Assembly (NCBI RefSeq): GCF_008704535.1
Contig: NZ_CP023701.1
Location: 1,922,001 to 1,986,000 of the forward strand
Direction: 5' to 3'
Length of the DNA stretch: 64,000 nt
Origin: Streptomyces subrutilus
GTDB lineage: Bacteria; Actinomycetota; Actinomycetes; Streptomycetales; Streptomycetaceae
Part shown: one piece after another, positions 37,596 through 46,452 of the stretch
How positions within the stretch are numbered: position 1 is the first letter of the stretch
Layout: each line of letters starts with the position of its first letter
Program-made: the position numbers and the translations under genes
The notes under the pieces: model-generated
The model's input: only the letters and a program-made list of their open reading frames with translations
Told to the model about the DNA's origin: nothing
The model's database searches: none

Positions 37596-40376
37596 GTGAG
37601 TTCCACCCCCGACAACTCGTCGGAGTCCCTTGCCAAGGCCCGTCGTCTGGTGCTGGCACTGCTGTCGCAGGACCGTCAGCCGTCGCCGGAGGAAGTGCAG
37701 AACGCGGTGACCGTCATCTTCGGGATGCTCGCCGGCCAAGGCGAGGTTCTCGACCGTGACCAACTGGCCAAGGAGATCGAGGTCCTGACAGCCGTGTTCC
37801 AGGAAGGCTCTTCCGGCCTGGACAGCGACAGCGGACACGAACCGTGGCTGCCGGAGGCGAAGAACGACCGGGCATGGGACTTCTGGGAGCGCTACCGGCG
37901 CTACCTGGAGGACGTACGCAGCCTCCCCCCGCTGGTCGTTCGTCGGCTGGACCAGAGCACAGACGAGGTCCTGAGTCAGCTCGAGGACCCTCGCCGAGTC
38001 GGCTCCTGGCGTCGGACGGGTCTGGTCATCGGTCAGGTGCAGTCAGGAAAGACCGGCCAGTACATCGGTCTGGCCGCGAAGGCGGTGGACGCGGGATACC
38101 AGTTCGTAGTGATCCTCGCCGGCATCCACAACGACCTCCGGAGCCAGACCCAGCTCCGTGTCGACGAGGGGCTGCTCGGGTTCGATACACAGCACCAGCA
38201 GCGGTCCAACCAGAACGGGAAGTCCCGCCTCATGGGGGCCGGACGGATGCCGGGGGTCAAGAAGCTCGACATCGCGTCCCCCACCAACAGCTCGGAGAAG
38301 GGCGACTTCGGCCGCCAGGCCGCCAACGCCGTCAACTTCCCGCTCGGCCGCTTCCCGGTGGTCCTCGTCGTCAAGAAGCACTGGAGGATTCTGGAGTACC
38401 TGCGAACGTGGGTGACCGAGGTCCAAGGCACCGAGGACGAGACGGGGAACAAGGTCGTACGCGATATTCCCCTGTTCGTCATCGACGACGAGGCGGACAA
38501 CGCCTCCATCAACACCGAGCGCGACCCCGACGCGGACCCGACCAAGACGAACGGCGCGATCCGCGAGCTCATGAAGAGCTTCGAGAAGTCGGCGTACGTC
38601 GGGTACACCGCCACTCCCTTCGCCAACATCTACATCGACCCCGACGTCAACCACGTCGAACTCGGAGCAGACCTCTTCCCCGACAGCTTCATCCGCACGT
38701 TGCCCTCGCCGACCAACTATCTCGGTCCGGAACGCGTGTTCGGGCTCCGGACCGACAACGACGACGAGGAGGACGTTCCTCCTCTGCCCCTCGTGCGACC
38801 CGTAGCCGACTCGGAGAGCTGGATCCCGAGCAAGCACAAGTCCTCGTTCGTCCCCTCCGACGACCTTCCGCAGTCCCTCCGCGACGCGATCGACTCGTTC
38901 GTCGTCGCCAGCGCCGCCCGGAGGGTACGGGGACAGACGAAGGTGCACAACTCCATGCTCGTGCACGTCACCCGCTTCACGGCGGTCCAGGGGATCGTCC
39001 GCGACCAGGTGGACGACTACCTGCGCCTCCTCGTGGACTCTCTCCGTGACCGATACGGGCAGGCAGCACAACGCACGGCCGGGCTCCGGGCCCTGTGGGA
39101 GGGCGACTTCGCACCCACGACAGACCACTTCCCTGCGGACGAGGCCCGGCGCGTCACCTGGGACGACGTGTCGAACCAGCTGATGCCCGCGCTGCGGAAG
39201 ATCGTGGTAAAGACAGTGAACGGCGCCTCTCGCGACGCCCTGGACTACTACGAGCACCGCCGGACCGGTCTCTCGGTCATCGCGATCGGGGGCCAGAAGC
39301 TCTCCCGGGGCCTCACTCTGGAGGGGCTGACCGTCAGCTACTACCTGCGTACCTCCACCACGTACGACACCCTGCTCCAGATGGGACGCTGGTTCGGTTA
39401 CCGACCGGGGCACGAGGATCTCTGCCGTCTGTACACCACGCCCGACCTGCAGGCGAAGTACATCGAGGTGACCGCTGCGACCGACGAACTGCGTCGCGAG
39501 GTCGAGGAGATGGCGGCGCTGGACCTCAGCCCGAGGAACTTCGGACTGAAGGTCCGTGCCTCGTCACTCGGGCTCGCCGTCACGGCCGCCAACAAGATGC
39601 GCCAGGGCACGAAGGTCATGCTCAGCTACTCCGGGGAGGGGCCGGAGACGGTGATCTTCAAGCTCTCCGACGGGGTCCCAGAGCACAACCTCAAGGTCCT
39701 CGAGGAGTTCGTCCGGAGACTCGAAGCCCACTCCACAGGGCGGCAGGAGACGACAGGTGCCAACGTGACGTGGTCACAGGTGACCTCCGACGCCGTCGTC
39801 GACTTTCTCAGCCGTTACGAGACGGACCGTATGGCGCAGAGAGTCCGCCCCCGCTTCATCGCGAAGTACATCGAACAGTGCACGGCCGTCGGAGAGCTTC
39901 CGGAGTGGACGGTTGTGCTCGTAGGGAAGAGGGCGTCCACGGACTACCAGAACGTCTCCGGTCACGAGGTGGGACCCGTGGAGCGCACGGCGCTGAACGA
40001 CACGGAAAGGGACGGCCGGCACACGATCCGTCGTCTGCTCAGCCCTCCCGACGAGCACCTCGACCTCGAGAAGGACCAGGTTCTGGCGGCCCTCCAGGCG
40101 ACGCAGAAGGCGGCGGCCATCAAGAAGCGTGAGAAGGTGCCCCAGACCCCTTCAGGTGATCATCTCCGATGGCAGCGACGACCCGACCAAGCATTGCTGC
40201 TCGTCTACCTCGTCGAACGGCCGGCTTCCGAGAACGCCTCCCCTCAGTCGCCGCTCGTTGGCTTCAAGGTGAGCTTTCCGCTCTCGAAGCACCAGTCCGA
40301 CACCGAGTACGTCGTCAACAGCATCTGGCAGCAGGAGGGCCTCGACGCCCTGGACGACGAGGGGGACGGAGAGTGA
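37596..40376 (+). CDS. Z1-domain SF2 helicase-like protein
   Basis: A 926-residue protein with a divergent superfamily-II helicase core around the Z1 domain. Walker A-like IGQVQSGKTGQYIGLAAKA (about 144-162), Walker B VIDDEADNASIN (293-304), TATPFANI (about 341), then a C-terminal helicase lobe GGQKLSRGLTLEGLT..LLQMGRWFGYRPGHED (about 565-605). Z1 proteins accompany MORC-type ATPases in restriction-modification operons and are thought to remodel DNA. I chose GTG 37596 (GGAGG 6 nt upstream) over ATG 37566. Its TGA overlaps the GTG of the next gene. Confidence 0.88.
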   Translation: MSSTPDNSSESLAKARRLVLALLSQDRQPSPEEVQNAVTVIFGMLAGQGEVLDRDQLAKEIEVLTAVFQEGSSGLDSDSGHEPWLPEAKNDRAWDFWERYRRYLEDVRSLPPLVVRRLDQSTDEVLSQLEDPRRVGSWRRTGLVIGQVQSGKTGQYIGLAAKAVDAGYQFVVILAGIHNDLRSQTQLRVDEGLLGFDTQHQQRSNQNGKSRLMGAGRMPGVKKLDIASPTNSSEKGDFGRQAANAVNFPLGRFPVVLVVKKHWRILEYLRTWVTEVQGTEDETGNKVVRDIPLFVIDDEADNASINTERDPDADPTKTNGAIRELMKSFEKSAYVGYTATPFANIYIDPDVNHVELGADLFPDSFIRTLPSPTNYLGPERVFGLRTDNDDEEDVPPLPLVRPVADSESWIPSKHKSSFVPSDDLPQSLRDAIDSFVVASAARRVRGQTKVHNSMLVHVTRFTAVQGIVRDQVDDYLRLLVDSLRDRYGQAAQRTAGLRALWEGDFAPTTDHFPADEARRVTWDDVSNQLMPALRKIVVKTVNGASRDALDYYEHRRTGLSVIAIGGQKLSRGLTLEGLTVSYYLRTSTTYDTLLQMGRWFGYRPGHEDLCRLYTTPDLQAKYIEVTAATDELRREVEEMAALDLSPRNFGLKVRASSLGLAVTAANKMRQGTKVMLSYSGEGPETVIFKLSDGVPEHNLKVLEEFVRRLEAHSTGRQETTGANVTWSQVTSDAVVDFLSRYETDRMAQRVRPRFIAKYIEQCTAVGELPEWTVVLVGKRASTDYQNVSGHEVGPVERTALNDTERDGRHTIRRLLSPPDEHLDLEKDQVLAALQATQKAAAIKKREKVPQTPSGDHLRWQRRPDQALLLVYLVERPASENASPQSPLVGFKVSFPLSKHQSDTEYVVNSIWQQEGLDALDDEGDGE

Positions 40377-41383
40377 CCATCACGGAGGCCGAGTGGCGCG
40401 ACCTCGAGGCGCCTCAGACCGCCCAGGGGCGATCCAGCATCCGCCTGTACCCCGACGCCCCGTTGGACGTCTTCCTGTCCGTCTCCCACCCGGCGCACCG
40501 ACGGATGCTCGTACTCAGGACCGACGCACGCTCCGCGGACCACATCGTGCGCTCCGTGACTCGCCTGCCCAGCGCGGCGGGCCTGGAGATGAACCTGAGT
40601 GCCGTGTCGCGGCTCGAGTACGAGCTGCAGGTGGTCCTCACCGCGGACGAGCACCGCGAGGTGTTCAACCCCCTCGTCACCGACGTCGCCGACACCGTCA
40701 GGGGAGCTCCCGGAGCCGCGGCAGCCCTGACCGCGGCCGTGGAGCGGTTCGAGCGTTGGCAGGACCTTCTTCGCTCCGTGGGCAAGGATGGTCTCGGTCC
40801 CGAGGCCCGTCGCGGGCTCGTCGGCGAGCTCCTGTTGCTGCGCGACCGCGTCCTGCCAGTCGTCGGGGCGTCCGAAGCCGTCGGCTCCTGGGCCGGACCG
40901 AGCGGGGCCAACCAGGACTTCCACCTGTCCGCCGTGGCCATCGAGACGAAGGCCAGCACGGCCAAGCGCCCCCGCAACATCCGTATCGCGAGCGAACGCC
41001 AGCTGGACGGCACGGGGACGCCCTCACTCCTGTTGTCCTTGGTCATGCTCGACGAACGTCGTGGTGGTTCCGGCGAGAGTCTGAACCGCCTGGTGGACCG
41101 CGTACGTGAGCAGCTGACGAGCACGGCCGTACGCGCCGACTTCGACGGCCGGCTCGTGAGGGCCGGCTATCTCCCGAGCCACCGGGACCTGTACGAAGAG
41201 CCTCGGTACACCCTCCGAGACCTGCGTTCCTGGCACGTACGGGACGCCTTTCCGAGGCTCGTCGAAGCCGACCTGCCCGAGGGAGTGGGCGACTGCACGT
41301 ACAGCCTGAGCATCTCGGCCTTGGATCGGTACCGTGCCACGGCCGACGAGGTGACCGCACTCATCGGGGGGACCCATGCCTGA
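40373..41383 (+). CDS. PD-(D/E)XK motif protein (DUF4420 type)
   Basis: A 336-residue protein of the family usually found beside Z1 and AIPR genes. The N-terminal beta-rich part is followed by a nuclease-like core: GLVGELLLLRDRVLP (about 141-155), SWAGPSGANQDFHLSAVAIETKAS, in which Asp and E-T-K form the PD-(D/E)XK active site (about 171-194). Probably the restriction nuclease partner of the MORC/Z1 pair. It is coupled on both sides: its GTG overlaps the Z1 stop (GTGA) and its stop lies 8 bp inside the AIPR gene. Confidence 0.83.
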   Translation: MTITEAEWRDLEAPQTAQGRSSIRLYPDAPLDVFLSVSHPAHRRMLVLRTDARSADHIVRSVTRLPSAAGLEMNLSAVSRLEYELQVVLTADEHREVFNPLVTDVADTVRGAPGAAAALTAAVERFERWQDLLRSVGKDGLGPEARRGLVGELLLLRDRVLPVVGASEAVGSWAGPSGANQDFHLSAVAIETKASTAKRPRNIRIASERQLDGTGTPSLLLSLVMLDERRGGSGESLNRLVDRVREQLTSTAVRADFDGRLVRAGYLPSHRDLYEEPRYTLRDLRSWHVRDAFPRLVEADLPEGVGDCTYSLSISALDRYRATADEVTALIGGTHA

Positions 41384-43385
41384 ACTCGACCTGTACCAGT
41401 ACGCCCACGACGTCGTCGTCGACGTCCAGGCCACGGCCGAGGCCGAGGGGACGACCACTCCCGAGGTCTTCACGCGACGCGTGTTCGAGGACTTGGAGAA
41501 GGGCGGAATCGCCTCCAACACGTTCAGCGCCTTCCACGGCTCACACGGTCACCTGGTCCACGGCTACGGCATCGGGGACACGGGTGAGTGTCTCGACCTG
41601 TTCGTCACGGACTTCGACATGGAGCCGTTGGCTTCCAAGCTCACGAAGGTCCTGGTCGAGTCCTACTTCAGACGGCTCCTCACGTTCGTCCGTCGCTGCC
41701 GGGACGGGCTGCGCCAGCACATCGACGAGTCCTTCGACGTCTACGACATGTGCGCGGCGGTGGAGAAGTCCCTCACCGAGGTACAGCGGGTTCGGCTCTT
41801 CCTGCTGAGCAACCGCGTCAGCACCGGCACCGCGGTGCCGCCCACCGACTTCGACGGTCTCCCCGTGACCCACGAGGTGTGGGACCTCGCGCGCCTGCAC
41901 CGTCACGAGACCTCCGGCAGCATCAGCGAACCCATCGTCGTCGAGTTCGTCCCGCCACTGCCATGCGTCGCAGCACCCAGCAGCGAACCCGACCACTCGG
42001 TGACCATGACCGTGATTCCCGGCCAGAGGCTCGCCGAGCTGTACGGGGAACACGGGACCAGGCTCCTCGAACTGAACGTCCGCTCCTTCCTACAGGCCCG
42101 TGGGTCCGTCAACCGCGGTATCCGGGAGACACTGCTGAACTCCCCCGGGAGGTTCCTGGCGTACAACAACGGCATCACGGCCACCGCCTCGCAGGTCGAC
42201 TTCGTTCACGACGCCGAAGGCAGACCGACCGGTGTCCGCCGCGTGCACGGGCTGCAGGTCGTGAACGGCGGTCAGACGACAGCCTCACTGCACTACGCGA
42301 GAAGCCGTGACAAGGCGGACCTGTCGCACGTGTCCGTTCAGATGAAGCTGACGGAAGTTTCCCCCGAGCGTCTGTCGGAGATCGTCCCGATGATCTCCGA
42401 GTACTCCAACACCCAGAACCGGGTGACGATGGTCGACTTCAGCTCGAACCACGAGTACCACGTGGCCGTGCAGCGGATCACCCGCTCCCTGTGGGCGCCG
42501 GCCACGGACGGCAGCGGCCAAGAGGTCCACTGGTTCTACGAGCGGGCGCGCGGCCAGTACACCGACGAGGTGGCCAAGGCCCGGACTCCGGCGAGGCAGC
42601 GCGCCTTCAAGAACCTCAACCCGACGAACCGGAAGTTCACGAAGTCAGACCTCGCGAAGTACTGCAACTCCTGGAACCACCTCCCGTTCCAGGTCAGCCG
42701 TGGCGCACAGAAGAACTTCGTCGCGTTCATGGACCGCATCGGTGAGGCGCCCCCGCGTGTCGACGTCCAGTACTGCCAACGTGTGATCGCCATGGCCATC
42801 CTCTTCAAGGCGGTCGACCGCATCGCGACGAGCCACGAGGCCGGGAGCTACAAGAGCATGATCACGGCGTACACCGTGGCCCGTCTGTCGCTCGCGACGA
42901 ACCAGCGCATCGACCTGGACAGGATCTGGCGGGAGCAGCAGGTCTCCCCCGCGGTCAAGGCGGCGATCGACGACCTCTGTCCCAGGGTGATGCGCGTGGT
43001 GACCAGGCCGCGTGAGGGAAACCACGTGGGCGAGTGGGCGAAGAAGGTCGTGTGCTGGGACACGGTCTCCCGCGTGCCATGGTCCGTGCCCGCAGACCTG
43101 AAGGCCGAGCTCCTCGAACATTCGTTGAACGAGAAGACCCTCGCAGGGGGCTCAGGAGGTGGCCAGGGCGCCTGCGACGAGGTGGCGTCGATCCCGGCGG
43201 ACGAGTGGTACGCCGTCGAGCGGTGGGCGAAGGAGACACGCAATCTCGTGCCCGCGCAGCGGCAGCTGGCACAGTACGTCGGCAGACGACTCGAACTCGG
43301 TCAGGAGGTCCCGGAGCCGCAAGCGGTTCAGGCGCTACACGCACGCAACAGGGCTCTGTCCCTCGGGTTCGTCTCCGAAGCCTGA
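41376..43385 (+). CDS. AIPR (abortive infection phage resistance) family protein
   Basis: A 669-residue protein with the AIPR core: LAYNNGITATASQVD (about 263-277), HGLQVVNGGQTTASLHYA, and MISEYSNTQNRVTMVDFSSNHEYHV (about 339-363). AIPR proteins were first linked to abortive infection in lactococci and recur in DNA-modification based defence loci; their biochemical activity is not well known. ATG 41376 overlaps the previous gene by 8 bp, so it is the last gene of a tightly coupled Z1/nuclease/AIPR set. Confidence 0.87.
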   Translation: MPELDLYQYAHDVVVDVQATAEAEGTTTPEVFTRRVFEDLEKGGIASNTFSAFHGSHGHLVHGYGIGDTGECLDLFVTDFDMEPLASKLTKVLVESYFRRLLTFVRRCRDGLRQHIDESFDVYDMCAAVEKSLTEVQRVRLFLLSNRVSTGTAVPPTDFDGLPVTHEVWDLARLHRHETSGSISEPIVVEFVPPLPCVAAPSSEPDHSVTMTVIPGQRLAELYGEHGTRLLELNVRSFLQARGSVNRGIRETLLNSPGRFLAYNNGITATASQVDFVHDAEGRPTGVRRVHGLQVVNGGQTTASLHYARSRDKADLSHVSVQMKLTEVSPERLSEIVPMISEYSNTQNRVTMVDFSSNHEYHVAVQRITRSLWAPATDGSGQEVHWFYERARGQYTDEVAKARTPARQRAFKNLNPTNRKFTKSDLAKYCNSWNHLPFQVSRGAQKNFVAFMDRIGEAPPRVDVQYCQRVIAMAILFKAVDRIATSHEAGSYKSMITAYTVARLSLATNQRIDLDRIWREQQVSPAVKAAIDDLCPRVMRVVTRPREGNHVGEWAKKVVCWDTVSRVPWSVPADLKAELLEHSLNEKTLAGGSGGGQGACDEVASIPADEWYAVERWAKETRNLVPAQRQLAQYVGRRLELGQEVPEPQAVQALHARNRALSLGFVSEA

Positions 43386-43404
43386 ACCCGACACCTCGTC
43401 GATT

Positions 43405-43593
43405 TCAGAGCTTCCCGCATTCGAGGAGATCCCTCATGGCGTCCTCGGCGCGGCGGAGCACGATCCGTCCGTCTCCGTCGCTGAAGGCCAGAAGACCCGA
43501 CCCAGGGGCGATGCCGGCCTCTGCGAGCAGGCCGAGGGGAAGCTCGATCCGTCCGCGGTCGTCGACACGGAGTTCTGCTGGTTCACGAAGCAT
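43405..43593 (-). CDS. AbrB/SpoVT-like small DNA-binding protein
   Basis: A 62-residue protein with a swapped-hairpin AbrB signature: LRVDDRGRIELPLGLLAEAGIAPGSGLLAFSDGDGRIVLRR. Such proteins are dimeric transition-state regulators or antitoxins. It is the only minus-strand gene between the AIPR gene and vsr, and its start is 57 bp from the vsr start, so it sits astride a divergent promoter (possible -10 TATAGG at 43619 for vsr). A role as repressor of vsr or of the whole cluster is inferred. No toxin gene is adjacent. Confidence 0.65.
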   Translation of the reverse strand: MLREPAELRVDDRGRIELPLGLLAEAGIAPGSGLLAFSDGDGRIVLRRAEDAMRDLLECGKL

Positions 43594-43649
43594 GGGACGA
43601 GTGTGGCACTCTCACCCTTATAGGAGCGACATCGGCCTGGGGACGAGCC

Positions 43650-44144
43650 ATGGCACCAGATGAGGAAGCTGCCCTCAAGGGATGGGTCCGCACCGAGCAG
43701 AGCGGCCACCTGCGCGGTCGGCGCTCCCGGGACACCAAACCCGAAGTCGCTCTGCGGCGGGCAGTGCACCGGCTCGGCCTCAGGTTCCGGCTACAGCGCA
43801 AGGTGGCCGCCCGCTGCACGGCGGACTTCGTCCTGCCCAGGCACGGCGTCGCGGTGTTCGTCGACGGATGCTACTGGCACGGGTGCCCCGTCCACGGCCC
43901 GAAGACGTTCCGCGGTCCGAACGCCTCCCTGTGGACCGCGAAGATCAAGACCAACAAGGAACGGGACCGTCGGAACACCGCTGCGGCCGAAGCTGCCGGG
44001 TGGACCGTCGTCCGTGTCTGGGAGTGCGAGATCCGGACGGACGTCGAGGGCGCTGCGCTCAGCGTCTCCCAACAGTGCGACCAGCCTGACGCGACTGGGC
44101 GGGCACCGTATCCCGATCGTTCGTCTCGTTCGGCACCTCCGTGA
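43650..44144 (+). CDS. vsr: Very short patch repair endonuclease
   Basis: A 164-residue Vsr-family nuclease, which nicks 5' of T in T:G mismatches left by deamination of 5-methylcytosine. Motifs: SRDTKPEVALRRAVHRLGLRFR (26-47), catalytic Asp59 in CTADFVLP, FVDGCYWHGCPVHG (70-83) with the zinc ligands and catalytic His, and WTAKIKTNKERDRRN. Its 3' end overlaps the convergent cytosine methyltransferase by 86 bp, the natural partner. In MORC/Z1 loci Vsr-like proteins may act as restriction nucleases rather than repair enzymes, so both roles are possible. Confidence 0.92.
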   Translation: MAPDEEAALKGWVRTEQSGHLRGRRSRDTKPEVALRRAVHRLGLRFRLQRKVAARCTADFVLPRHGVAVFVDGCYWHGCPVHGPKTFRGPNASLWTAKIKTNKERDRRNTAAAEAAGWTVVRVWECEIRTDVEGAALSVSQQCDQPDATGRAPYPDRSSRSAPP

Positions 44145-46059
44145 ACAGGTGATCGCTCGAGAGACTTTCCCTGTCAGCGCAGTACTGGCTGAGAGGACAG
44201 GCGTCACAGACAGGCTCCTTGGCCCTGCAGATACTGGTCCCGATGAGGCGGAGCGCTGCCATGCGCAGGGGCGCGTCCTCGCCTGCCCCGACGAGCTTCA
44301 CCAAGTCCACTCGACCGTCGCTGAGCCTGTTCGTACGGTCCGAAGCGCTGCCGTGCAGACGAGCGGCGACGCGGAGTGCACCCTGCCCGACCCACAGAAG
44401 GTCCTCCGCGATCAGCAGCCGGTAGACCGTCGCCTCCGCCGGCTTCAGCATCAGGGACTCGCGGACCTTCTTCTCGTCCTCCCAGGCGCTGGACTCGCCG
44501 ACCATCACCGAGAGCCGGGCGACCCGGGCCTTGGCAGCCTCGGTCGGCGCAGCCGTGGTGAGCGCCTCCAGTGAGGCCGTGTTCATTGACGTCAGCCCCC
44601 GTACGACCTCGACCATCGCCGACAATTGGGCGGGCTGCATCCTGGTCCCGGACAGTATGGCCACCACGGCAGCTTGCAAGCCTGACATGTGCCTGCCCGG
44701 CAGCTGGTACCAGTTCTCCGCGTCACGTTGTCCCCGGGCCCAAGCGGTCAGGTCCTCTCGCACCGTCCGCCAGTGGGGTCGGAGTCCGCCCTCAGCCGAC
44801 TGTCCGTCACCTACCGGCAGCAGCGCCTCGGCCGCGGCCTCACCCAGGAGAGGCGGCACCGCGTTACCGATCTGACGGAAGGCGTCACTGCGCGTGCCCG
44901 CGAAGCGGAACTTGTCCGGGAAGGTCTGCACCCGTGCCGACTCCCGCACGGTGAGGGTGCGTGGCTGCTCCTGGTCGGGGTGGATGTACCAGTAGCCGTC
45001 CTTGGCGATGTGGGCGGTGATCGACCTGCTGAGATCCGACCAGTCGAGCTTCTTGTACTTGTCCGTGAAGTGGTCGGCCTTGTAACGCTGCAGTTCCGGC
45101 GAGATCTGCGAGTACAGGGTGGTGGAGTCCATGCTGGAGAAGATCTCGGCGTCGTCCGCTCGGACCCGTCGAGTCATGTGGTCCCACACCCGGTCCTTGC
45201 GCGCCCGCTTACGCATGTCCTGAGCGAACTTGGAAAGCTCGGACGGTTCCTCGTACGGGAGTTCGCGCTGCCCGACACGCTCGGTGGGCACGACAGGCAG
45301 CACCGGCAGGTCACCGATGGCGTCACGCAGCGTGGTCCGCTGATCGTGCTCCAGTTCCTTCCGCCACGAGAAGCACTCCACGTCGTTCCTCGCGAGCAGG
45401 ATCAGTCGCTTCCTGTGCTGCGGAACGCCGTACTTCCACGCATCGACGAGACGGATCTGCGTCGCGTATCCGAGGTCCTCCAGCTGCTCCTCGATGGTGC
45501 GTACCACGAAGAAGTCGTCGCCGAGACCCATGTCCGGCACGTTCTCCATGAGGACCGCACGTGGCCGGAGGCGTTTCACGACGTCGAGGTAGGCGCTCCA
45601 CAGCTCCTTGCGGCGATCATGGGGATCGCGGCCGTGATGCTCCACGAGACTGCGGATCTTGCTCCGGCCAGCCCTGCTGAACGGCTGGCATGGCGGGCCT
45701 CCGGCCACCAGGTCGATCTTGGCGGGCTCCAGTATCTCGACGAGCCTGTCACGCTCGTCAGGATTACCCAGATCCATGTGGAGACTCATACCCGGGAAGT
45801 TCGCAGCGTGCGTCTGGAGCGCCCGCTCGTCGAAGTCGACCGCAGCCGCGACCGTCCACCCGGCTCGCTCTAGCCCGAGGCTCAGTCCACCCGCTCCAGA
45901 GAAGAGGTCGACGGCCAGACGCTTGTCAGCACCGAAGCCACCGAGCCACTTGCCGAAGTTCTCGGGCTTGCAACTGTTCCTGTGGCGCCTGAGCTCCAGA
46001 CAGTCGCTCCGCTCCAGAGGCACCCCATAGTGCTGCCTGCGCACTGCGCCAACCTCCAT
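44059..46059 (-). CDS. C5-cytosine DNA methyltransferase with C-terminal EndoIII-like Fe-S domain
   Basis: A 666-residue protein. Residues about 47-405 are a full C5-methyltransferase: motif I LAVDLFSGAGGLSLGLE (48-64), motif IV GGPPCQPFS with nucleophile Cys124, motif VI ENVP (172-175), motif VIII QHRKRL, motif X FRQIGNAVPP. The C-terminal 230 residues are helical and end in CRAKEPVCDACPLSQYC (about 611-627), exactly the C-x6-C-x2-C-x5-C cluster-binding motif of endonuclease III-type DNA glycosylases. The glycosylase helix-hairpin-helix is not evident, so the domain may only bind DNA. It should protect host DNA from the cluster's nucleases. Convergent with and overlapping vsr. Confidence 0.88.
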   Translation of the reverse strand: MEVGAVRRQHYGVPLERSDCLELRRHRNSCKPENFGKWLGGFGADKRLAVDLFSGAGGLSLGLERAGWTVAAAVDFDERALQTHAANFPGMSLHMDLGNPDERDRLVEILEPAKIDLVAGGPPCQPFSRAGRSKIRSLVEHHGRDPHDRRKELWSAYLDVVKRLRPRAVLMENVPDMGLGDDFFVVRTIEEQLEDLGYATQIRLVDAWKYGVPQHRKRLILLARNDVECFSWRKELEHDQRTTLRDAIGDLPVLPVVPTERVGQRELPYEEPSELSKFAQDMRKRARKDRVWDHMTRRVRADDAEIFSSMDSTTLYSQISPELQRYKADHFTDKYKKLDWSDLSRSITAHIAKDGYWYIHPDQEQPRTLTVRESARVQTFPDKFRFAGTRSDAFRQIGNAVPPLLGEAAAEALLPVGDGQSAEGGLRPHWRTVREDLTAWARGQRDAENWYQLPGRHMSGLQAAVVAILSGTRMQPAQLSAMVEVVRGLTSMNTASLEALTTAAPTEAAKARVARLSVMVGESSAWEDEKKVRESLMLKPAEATVYRLLIAEDLLWVGQGALRVAARLHGSASDRTNRLSDGRVDLVKLVGAGEDAPLRMAALRLIGTSICRAKEPVCDACPLSQYCADRESLSSDHLFTEVPNETNDRDTVPAQSRQAGRTVGRR

Positions 46060-46452
46060 CGGACGAGAAGAACGAGCACCAGGAGATCACACAACCTCTG
46101 GCAAGATCAAGAATCCGACGTCCACCTCGGATGACTGGATCGATTAGGACGCTACAGGCGCCCCGAGAATATTACGCGGCGCCCATCCCTGTATGGGAAA
46201 GCAACCCCCCAGTAACACCGGAGAGGGTCAACCATACGGACAAACACTGACAAGACCATCAGAGCTCTCGCCAGTCGAGATTCATGTCATCGCCTCTCCC
46301 GCGGGCTCGGCTCTCGCCCCGAGGCGATGTCGGCGTCCTGCACTCGGCCAATCCCATGGTCGAGCTGCCTGCCCTTCCCCCTACCCGACGCGGAATGCCC
46401 GCAGCGTCCTCTTGATTGCAACTCTATAGCGATCACGGGAGGGGGCGCTGGG
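46060..46452. other. Divergent promoter region upstream of the cytosine methyltransferase
   Basis: 393 bp without a gene. On the minus strand TAATAT (around 46169) could be a -10 element for the methyltransferase. It is noticeably AT-richer than the core genome. Confidence 0.4.

Noticed and set aside
43405..43593. Toxin-antitoxin module based on the AbrB-like gene
   Set aside because: No small toxin-like gene accompanies it on the same strand; the neighbours are AIPR and vsr.
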